Shown piece by piece: positions 61,301 to 64,000 of a DNA stretch of 64,000 bases. The stretch comes from Hoyosella rhizosphaerae. Lineage in GTDB: Bacteria; Actinomycetota; Actinomycetes; Mycobacteriales; Mycobacteriaceae. The position numbers were made by a program, and so were the translations under genes. Numbering within the stretch: position 1 is the first letter of the stretch; each line of letters starts with the position of its first letter. Where the stretch lies: NCBI RefSeq assembly GCF_014643175.1, contig NZ_BMJH01000002.1, forward strand, positions 310,001 to 374,000, in the 5' to 3' direction. Under the pieces are notes generated by a model, which did not search any database, was not told the DNA's origin, and saw nothing but the letters and a program-made list of their open reading frames with translations.

Positions 61301-61541
61301 AGCGTTCCTCCAATCACTAGGTGCGCAACGAGCGGAAACGTATCTGCGCAACGCTGCCGCTCGCACCTTGGCGGGGCGTCGACGGCTCACCTCCGCCATG
61401 TTCGGCGGGAACAGCATGTACGAACGCCCCGAGAACCGGCGACTCACCGGGAACACCCGCGAATCAGAGGCGGCAATGTTGCTGGACATCGACGCACGCC
61501 TCGGTGTCGACGGCAACTACACAGCAGCAGAGGCAGAGTAG
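52383..61541 (+). CDS. fas: Type I fatty acid synthase, multidomain
   Basis: About 3052 residues from a GTG at 52383 with GGGAG upstream. Domains in mycobacterial order: acetyltransferase (GHSQG, Ser about 144); enoyl reductase (PIILAGMTPTTVDPEIV, about 410-800, with IIVHIEGGRAGGHHSWEDLD); dehydratase/MaoC-like hot-dog (VSGDHNPIHTSDAAA and GTIVHGMWLSAAA, about 1220-1260); malonyl/palmitoyl transferase (YAFPGQGIQHKGMG; GHSVGE, Ser about 1440); acyl carrier (DGVSSRRNQ, Ser about 1810); ketoreductase (VAVVTGASEGSIAAAVVAEL, about 2100-2360); ketosynthase (VAACATAAVSVAEG, Cys about 2701; His in HDTSTNANDPNE and LTGHAKGGAAAF). It makes acyl-CoAs for membrane lipids and mycolate precursors. All catalytic residues seen. 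Confidence 0.96.
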   Translation: MTLSEHPISLNQADRNRTHGHPHRALAHRFRDGLPFALTFGGQGAPWLPALGELTHDGGTVRDIAQLVDAANSLLEPIEQELLVIRPQFAPGEWLDNPDHGVNISTAAVSLPGVFLTQLAAIRLFALEGFDVNTVAPAATAGHSQGVLGVESIKHQGERDTELLAIAQLIGAAASLVGRRRGLRSQGEHSAMVSVSKVDPAEFAAIVDSCTTGMHRHQAPVVAIRNGRRRVVVSGRPDHIERIIRRCADITAGQQAERDAHTRGGRVFAPEFEPVSAEVAFHHPGMFEAVELVTEWASACGLDSDLATRLATAALVDPVDWVDSVESVLAEGVQWVIDVSPGDGFARLTASNARGLGAAVIPGGTRGGHRNLFTPGAAPELSPGWSDYAPKTVTLPGGRIVCETSFTRLTGRSPIILAGMTPTTVDPEIVTAAANAGFSAELAGGGQVTEELFTQRVKELEEQLAPGRAVQFNALFLDPYLWKLQLGGRKLLQKARAGGAPFDGVTISAGIPELDDALAIIDDLTAAGLSYISFKPGTVAQIRSVIRIAAEVPDQPIIVHIEGGRAGGHHSWEDLDDLLIDTYAELRSRSNIVIAAGGGIGTPDRAADYLTGRWAIQHGFPVMPVDAILIGTAAMAAREATTSPEVKRLLVQTQGTDQWIASGAATGGMSSGRSQLGADIHEIDNAASRCGRLLDAVAGDAAAVDAQREEIIAALNSTAKPYFGDVGTMTYRQWLERYVELTVGNSAPRWDMGGDFHEACLDSWESVWIDDTWRDRFAAMVRRTEARLHPADRGTVPSLFSTDKHLEQPHATIGELTAHYPDVSNTILHPGDVPFFLELCKKPGKPVNFVPVIGPDVRRWWRSDSLWQAHDPRYTADQVCVIPGPVAVAGITKADEPVAEILGRFETATVNAVGASHAPTVVARRRSHAANALGVLLAAPDVVWSHRLVKNPLWKLGSPAQWRIIADGVAAHPATGAQLRLTGDATAVLDCPLRGAQKPEASVSILFTMPDSCADGGAPLVTTEDATQAMRALLTITGGGRELPPVRSGTATYGTTFSPDMMADHAAITGDKLGDHLLPTSVPDVLVGAAWPAIFAVIGAARTVDGQSCAEGVLDLVHLDHHVELKRPFPADETSLGVSAHLVCVSDTEVGRVIEVAVELDTVAAKQTERVPLAVLQERFAVRDRRGRAALGEAPAVADDFTATPRKVVRRATITAPHDMRAFARVSGDHNPIHTSDAAAALAGLPGTIVHGMWLSAAAEHLVAAIDLKSTVRSSPRIAAWTTRFLAPVRPGDVISLKIERIGVRNGAEILEVGCKVGDVTVMVGTARMHPPRTVYAFPGQGIQHKGMGLAAMASSQAARSVWERADAHTRNALGFSILAIVRDNPTTLKARGTTYRHPDGVLFLTQFTQVAMATLAMAQVAELREADAFTEDAYLCGHSVGEYNALAAVANVLPLEAILELVFRRGSAMHALVPRDAQGRSDYRLAAIRPAQAAILDDDVADFVAAVATESGEFLQVVNYNLRGSQYAIAGTVKGLQALEAELDERRKETGGKRAFILVPGVDVPFHSDVLLGGVPEFRQRLQELVPHTVDPAILVGRYIPNLVPRLFSLSREFVAEVCSVVDSEPLQAVLDDFDAAAQDPQKLCRTILIELLAWQFASPVRWIETQDLLFADECDGGVAAERFVEIGVGNAPTLANLAAGTLKAGRFGAAPALFNSERDAQAVRFVDTDPDLEDDLDSGEELPAENLRAEAPVVAAPVAVQNQTSATTADLPFTAADATRVLIALWTKLRPDQIGATDTIENLCDGVSSRRNQVLLDLGAELNLGAIDGAADADISALCTTVNRLARTYSPFGPVLSDAINDQLRKVFGPTGKRPSYVTDVVSGTWKLGTGWVSHVSAELAHATRAGASSRGGELGSLGTVDVTNADALVDAAIQSVARRAGVTVEKPVQNNDTAVDSSTVAALTGAITGPDGVLASTARHLLHELGLAESANAGLLESVAEADIHDLIAAELGTEWPRYVAPAFNPDKAVLFDDRWASAREDLARMWVGKPVGDFCGAGMIVATQAHWWATQARDQQRPALAENYLRIAAEAVVDDPGTWGDEVAVVTGASEGSIAAAVVAELLAGGATVIATTSTLNSQRLDFYRTLYRNHARVGSALWVLPANMASFTDIDALIEWVGAEQRTTVGPVSDISKPALTPTLLIPFAAPPVAGQLSDAGARAEQQMRILLWSVERLIGGLSALGKDRDIDTKLHVVLPGSPNRGVFGGDGAYGESKAAFDAIIAKWKSETHWPQRVSLVHALIGWVRGTGLMAHNAPLVDAVEAAGVRTWSPDEMAQQLLAGCLDDARTWAEVEPIELNLTGGLDTAALDLAELARSLEKDIAEKPSEPLDVISALPAPPAVDDAQRLNWGTVAAKPEDMIVIVGTGELGPYGSARTRFDMEVSNQLSAAGVLELAWSTGLITWHDEPQAGWYDTATGDWVAEEDIADRYHDTVVARCGIRTFDNDGELNDGTAPLLSSVYLDKDLTFTVANETEARAFLAATPDSTTIRSLPSGEWQVTRQAGTEIRVPRRVELTRTVGAQIPTGFDPTSWGIPADMVSAIDRVAVWNLITTVDAFLSSGFTPAELLRWIHPADLANTQGVGIGGMQSMRSLYIDALLGENRANDVLQEALPNVIAAHVVQSYVGNYGNMLHPVAACATAAVSVAEGVDKIKLGRAQFVVAGGFDDLGVEGIVGFGDMNATANTQDMLNKGIDPARFSRANDRRRGGFVEAHGGGTVLLTRGDIAAEHGLPVLGVVGWCGTFADGAHTSIPAPGIGALSAARGGRQSELVRDLAKLGVTPDDIAVVSKHDTSTNANDPNESELHERIAAAIGRSEGAPLFVISQKNLTGHAKGGAAAFQLIGLTQVLNHGVIPPNRSLDCVDDVLSEHPHLVWVRDTLRFDTGLPLKAGLVTSLGFGHVSALIALVHPEAFLQSLGAQRAETYLRNAAARTLAGRRRLTSAMFGGNSMYERPENRRLTGNTRESEAAMLLDIDARLGVDGNYTAAEAE

Positions 61542-61939
61542 TGATCGCGATGGCTGTGCGTGGAATAGGGTTCGACCTCGTCAGTATCAGCCAGTTCGCT
61601 GCGCAGCTCGCTCGACCAGGCACCCTCATGCATCGACACTTCACACCCAGCGAACGGCGAGCATGCGCTCATGCAGTGGATGGCCCCGACAGGCAGTACG
61701 CAACCCGCTGGGCAGCCAAGGAAGCACTCATCAAAGCCTGGTCAGTGTCGCGATTTGGGCGTCCGCAATTGATGTCCAGCGTGGACTACCAGGACATCGA
61801 GTTGATCACCGACAACTGGGGGCGGCCAAGCCTGCAGGTACACGGAGCCATTCGCGAGTACCTCAGCGACGCCACAATCCATGTGTCACTGACCCACGAA
61901 GGCGACATGGCAGGAGCCTTCGTGATTGTCGAAGAATGA
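61541..61939 (+). CDS. acpS: Holo-[acyl-carrier-protein] synthase
   Basis: About 132 residues. GIGFDLVSISQFAAQLARPG (the Asp that binds Mg2+ in the I-G-x-D motif), TPSERRACA, RWAAKEALIKAWS (W-x-x-K-E-A-x-x-K) and VSLTHEGDMAGAFVIVEE are the AcpS motifs. It attaches phosphopantetheine to the carrier domain of the upstream synthase. GTG at 61541 shares one base with the fas stop (TAGTG); an ATG at 61550 is also possible. The fas-acpS pair mirrors Rv2524c-Rv2523c. Confidence 0.93.
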   Translation: MIAMAVRGIGFDLVSISQFAAQLARPGTLMHRHFTPSERRACAHAVDGPDRQYATRWAAKEALIKAWSVSRFGRPQLMSSVDYQDIELITDNWGRPSLQVHGAIREYLSDATIHVSLTHEGDMAGAFVIVEE

Positions 61940-61943
61940 CCAT

Positions 61944-61981
61944 CACCGGCTGTGCGGCACTTATGTGCTGCGCAGCCGGTG
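61944..61981. terminator. Bidirectional hairpin terminator, acpS / TetR
   Basis: CACCGGCTGTGCGGCAC (61944-61960) pairs with GTGCTGCGCAGCCGGTG (61965-61981), a 17-bp stem with two G-U pairs and a TTAT loop. It directly follows acpS and overlaps the last codons of the convergent regulator gene. No strong T-tract is present. Confidence 0.8.
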
Positions 61982-62668
61982 CCGCATTTCCCGTTCCGTC
62001 GATTTGAGGTATGCCCCCAGCATCCGCTTGAGTTCAACGACCGCTTCGGGATGAGATTGCCCATCACGGACCGCGAAGTTCAACATCGAATACACCATGT
62101 GCACGCACACCTCGGCGATCTTCTGGTTGTACTCCGGCCCTGCCGTTGGGAACAGTGGTTCGATCACACTCGATACTTGCTGTGCCAGCGTGCGCTCGTA
62201 GATCACAGCGGTGGTCCGCGTCGCAGGCGTTGATTGCACGGCCAGCCACACGGCGCGCCTCGATGGATCGCGGAGCCACAAGTTCGCCAAGTGGTCGAGA
62301 AACCTGTTCAGCAACTCTGGCCACTCCAGGGCGGGAACTTCGGTCGCGAATGCCGCAAGTTCACGCTGTACCGCAACGAGGTCTTGGCGGTCGAGTTCGC
62401 ACACAATGACGTACTTATTGGCGAAGAACTGATACAACGTACCGATCGGTACACCCGCACGTTGGGCGACTTCCTCGCACGTAAACGACTCGAAACCTTC
62501 GTCCACGAGCAGGTTGCGCGAAGCCGAAAGAATCGCTTCGAACTTGCGGCGGCTGCGTTCCTGCGCTGGTCGGCGGCGGGGCAGTAGTTCCTCTGGCGCG
62601 CCCGCCGGTTCCGGAATCGACGCCGCAGGTCGCGCAGTGCGTGACGATCTGCTCAGCGATGATTCCAC
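61961..62668 (-). CDS. TetR-family transcriptional regulator
   Basis: About 235 residues from a GTG at 62668. A 40-residue polar N-terminal extension leads to the TetR helix-turn-helix: RSRRKFEAILSASRNLLVDE, GFESFTCEEVAQRAGVPIGT, LYQFFANKYVIVCEL. The C-terminal ligand domain is typical in length. Convergence with fas-acpS makes a lipid-related regulon plausible, but orthology with FasR cannot be claimed from this sequence alone. The extension is unusual for TetR members and resembles those of some actinobacterial regulators. Confidence 0.88.
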   Translation of the reverse strand: MESSLSRSSRTARPAASIPEPAGAPEELLPRRRPAQERSRRKFEAILSASRNLLVDEGFESFTCEEVAQRAGVPIGTLYQFFANKYVIVCELDRQDLVAVQRELAAFATEVPALEWPELLNRFLDHLANLWLRDPSRRAVWLAVQSTPATRTTAVIYERTLAQQVSSVIEPLFPTAGPEYNQKIAEVCVHMVYSMLNFAVRDGQSHPEAVVELKRMLGAYLKSTEREMRHRLRST

Positions 62669-62764
62669 GCCCCGAAGGATATCGGTATGTCGCAGATATT
62701 TCTCGGAACCTAGTGTGGTCGTTCACTTTGGTGCGGCTCGATTCGGGTGGCCGACTTTGCCCAT

Positions 62765-62836
62765 GCTCCCACTTTTGACGGACGCTCCCACTTTTTCAGT
62801 GCAAAAGTGGGAGCGTTTGCACAAAGTGGGAGCGTC
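62765..62836. repeat. Two direct plus two inverted copies of GCTCCCACTTT
   Basis: GCTCCCACTTTT at 62765-62776 and 62784-62795 is followed by its complement AAAAGTGGGAGC at 62803-62814 and AAAGTGGGAGC at 62823-62833. The middle pair forms a 12-bp hairpin with a short loop; nested outer pairing is also possible. It lies 96-168 bases upstream of the TetR gene and just after the next minus-strand gene. Confidence 0.85.
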
Positions 62837-62896
62837 ACCGGGAGGGGCCCGGCCCGGCGCTACCGTCATCGGGAGGGGCCCGGCGCCAACGTCACC
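62834..62896. repeat. 31-bp-period GC-rich repeat
   Basis: GTCACCGGGAGGGGCCCGGC (62834-62853) recurs as GTCATCGGGAGGGGCCCGGC (62865-62884), one mismatch, period 31, with a partial third unit (GTCACC at 62891). GGGGCCC is itself palindromic. Confidence 0.8.
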
Positions 62897-63776
62897 CGCC
62901 GAAGCGCCGCGCGAGTGCAATGGCCCGCTGAAACCGTTCATAGATCACGGCCGGATCCGCCAGGTCGGCCCACGTCCAGCGCACTGTGAGCCATCCTTCG
63001 CCGCGGATTCGGTCTTCGCGCTGCTTCTCTCGCCACAACACGTCTTCGAGGTTTGCGTCGCCATTGAGGGCGCGACCGTACTTGACCTTGCCGTCAAACT
63101 CCCCAGCGATGCGCAGCGACTCCAGCGCGAAATCCACTCTCGCGAGCAATCGGCGTGAAAGCGAATCGCGGATCTCGTGCTGGATCGAAAGCGCAGGCAG
63201 GTCCATCGCGAGCAACACAGCGCGGCTACGGGATTCGCCGACACTTTCGCTACGTGCGTCCAACTGGTCGAGGACGGTTCGGGCCTTGCCTATTCCGCGC
63301 CAACCACGCATGTCCTCCACCACTGCCGCAATCGCTGCCAGGGTGGTGCGTTGGTGCCGTAGTGCGTAGTCACCGGTGACGAATACGGATTCGGCATCAG
63401 CGGTGCGTGCGATGTCAACAAGGAGCCGCTCAACTGTGTTGACGGCGATGCCTTCGCGTTGTGTGATGTGGTCCGCGGGCAGTGGTGCTCGGTGGAGTGT
63501 GCGCCGGTTGCTCGATTTTCCGCTAGCGGTTGAATCGCGGGTGACATGGATAGCGTCGAGAGGCAAACCCCAAGTGGGCAGCCCGTGGAGTAGTGCTGCT
63601 GTGACATGACTCCCGACGGTGCCGCGGGTGCTGGCGGCGATGAGTTGCCGAGCGACCGTCAGGTGTGTCTGTGCGGCTGTGTGCGATGTCGGTAGGTAGA
63701 AGCCGTGGTGTGTGCGGTGCAAACCCTGGGAGGTGAGCGCCAAACGGATGCTGCGGTCGGTCAGTCCTGCGCGCAA
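62892..63776 (-). CDS. AbiEi-like/DUF559-type protein
   Basis: About 294 residues. The N-terminal region RAGLTDRSIRLALTSQGLHR with HHGFYLPT is the short winged-helix of AbiEi-type proteins in actinobacteria. The middle has GTVGSHVTAALLHGLPTWGL. The C-terminus has a vestigial PD-(D/E)XK/Vsr-like core: VDFALESLRIAGEFDGKVKY and REKQREDRIRGEGWLTVRWT, as in DUF559 proteins. No AbiEii toxin gene is adjacent. These proteins are abundant in actinobacteria and of unproven function. Start is uncertain: the frame opens at a TTG (63776), yet residues encoded further upstream (PTNRQLAL) continue the typical winged-helix without any standard start codon. Confidence 0.65.
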   Translation of the reverse strand: MRAGLTDRSIRLALTSQGLHRTHHGFYLPTSHTAAQTHLTVARQLIAASTRGTVGSHVTAALLHGLPTWGLPLDAIHVTRDSTASGKSSNRRTLHRAPLPADHITQREGIAVNTVERLLVDIARTADAESVFVTGDYALRHQRTTLAAIAAVVEDMRGWRGIGKARTVLDQLDARSESVGESRSRAVLLAMDLPALSIQHEIRDSLSRRLLARVDFALESLRIAGEFDGKVKYGRALNGDANLEDVLWREKQREDRIRGEGWLTVRWTWADLADPAVIYERFQRAIALARRFGG

Positions 63777-63898
63777 TGCGAGCTGACGATTGGTGGGGAG
63801 TTGGTGGGGTGCCGCATGAACAATGACACCCCGCCAGACCGGCGGGTGCGCTCCGCGGCAGAAATGCTGTGGATAACAACACCCGTGTGGACAACTTC

Positions 63899-64000
63899 TT
63901 AGACGTCGAGGTCGCGTCGCAGTTTTGCTACGTGCCCGGTGGCGCGGACGTTGTACTGGGCTTGTTCGACGGCGCCGTTTTCGTTGATGAGGAACGTCGA
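63899..64000 (-). CDS. bcp: Thiol peroxidase Bcp, C-terminal end only
   Basis: The reverse strand at the right edge encodes STFLINENGAVEQAQYNVRA followed by TGHVAKLRRDLDV and a stop, which is the usual C-terminus of Bcp/PrxQ-type peroxiredoxins of mycolata (R-S-T-F-L-I-D...Y-N-V-R-A-T-G-H-V). The catalytic cysteine lies beyond the window. Position next to acpS-fas agrees with Rv2521. Only 33 residues are visible. Confidence 0.85.
   Translation of the reverse strand, partial: STFLINENGAVEQAQYNVRATGHVAKLRRDLDV

Noticed and set aside
60452..61516. 354-codon minus-strand frame within fas
   Set aside because: Arises from the strong third-position GC bias opposite the ketosynthase; Arg/Ser/Pro-rich with no family features.
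61190..61540. Long plus-strand frame running in from fas and ending in acpS (61190-61939)
   Set aside because: Only the part from 61541 matches AcpS; upstream it overlaps the fas ketosynthase in another frame and is Arg/His-rich shadow sequence.
62834..62896. CRISPR array
   Set aside because: Only two and a fraction units, 31-bp period with almost no unique spacer, and no cas genes in the window.
62892..63776. AbiE toxin-antitoxin system
   Set aside because: The protein has an AbiEi-like N-terminus, but no AbiEii nucleotidyltransferase is adjacent and the C-terminus is DUF559-like.

Overview
The window looks like chromosome from a mycolic-acid-group actinobacterium (Corynebacteriales/Mycobacteriales). 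The strongest evidence is a single-chain type I fatty acid synthase of about 3050 residues followed by acpS, with a bcp-type peroxiredoxin beyond. Short gene neighbourhoods also match mycobacterial order: fecB-like/ctaD/serB; dinG/pncB/clpS/DUF2017/rhomboid/murI/MBL/rph/rdgB/DUF3817; DesA3-type desaturase with its reductase; LpqN-type and DUF3558 lipoproteins; a PPE/WXG-like protein. Base composition is only moderately GC-rich by eye (not counted), lower than a typical Mycobacterium. The genus cannot be fixed from the sequence alone.

Layout. 1-18.9 kb is an exopolysaccharide locus: LMW tyrosine phosphatase (cut by the edge), Wzx-like flippase, three left-handed beta-helix acyltransferases, three glycosyltransferases, two paralogous Tat-exported right-handed beta-helix proteins, a WbaP/WcaJ-like initiating phosphoglycosyltransferase, a membrane-anchored Hsp70-like protein, a Wzc-like BY-kinase, GDP-fucose synthesis (gmd, fcl) and a Wzy-like polymerase. 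19-25 kb holds a desaturase/reductase pair, nrdF, a DUF1206 membrane protein, a methyltransferase and a small secreted repeat protein. 25.3-28.3 kb holds a NUDIX gene and a small membrane-protein gene split by an IS607-type element (tnpA serine recombinase, tnpB nuclease).

28.4-46.6 kb is mostly conserved housekeeping: thyA-folA, a siderophore-binding lipoprotein, ctaD, serB with a Pth2-like gene, a cupin lipoprotein, dinG, pncA-pncB, clpS, DUF2017, rhomboid, murI, an Rv1339-like MBL phosphodiesterase, rph-rdgB, an LpqN-type lipoprotein and two small membrane proteins. 46.6-51.8 kb is more accessory: a gene-poor gap, a CYTH protein, a PPE/WXG-like secreted protein, two tandemly duplicated DUF3558 lipoproteins and a SanA/YdcF-like protein. 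A tRNA-Leu(UAG) precedes fas-acpS (52.4-61.9 kb). A TetR regulator converges on acpS, followed by a repeat-rich spacer, an AbiEi/DUF559-type protein and the 3' end of bcp at the right edge.

How genes work together. The Wzx/Wzy/Wzc/Wzb-like set plus the initiating transferase make a complete-looking Wzy-dependent surface polysaccharide system, probably containing fucose or a fucose-derived sugar and acyl decorations. fas and acpS are coupled by a one-base overlap, so the synthase and the enzyme that loads its carrier domain are co-expressed. The IS607 insertion is the clearest recent event: removing it at a GG dinucleotide restores one continuous reading frame.
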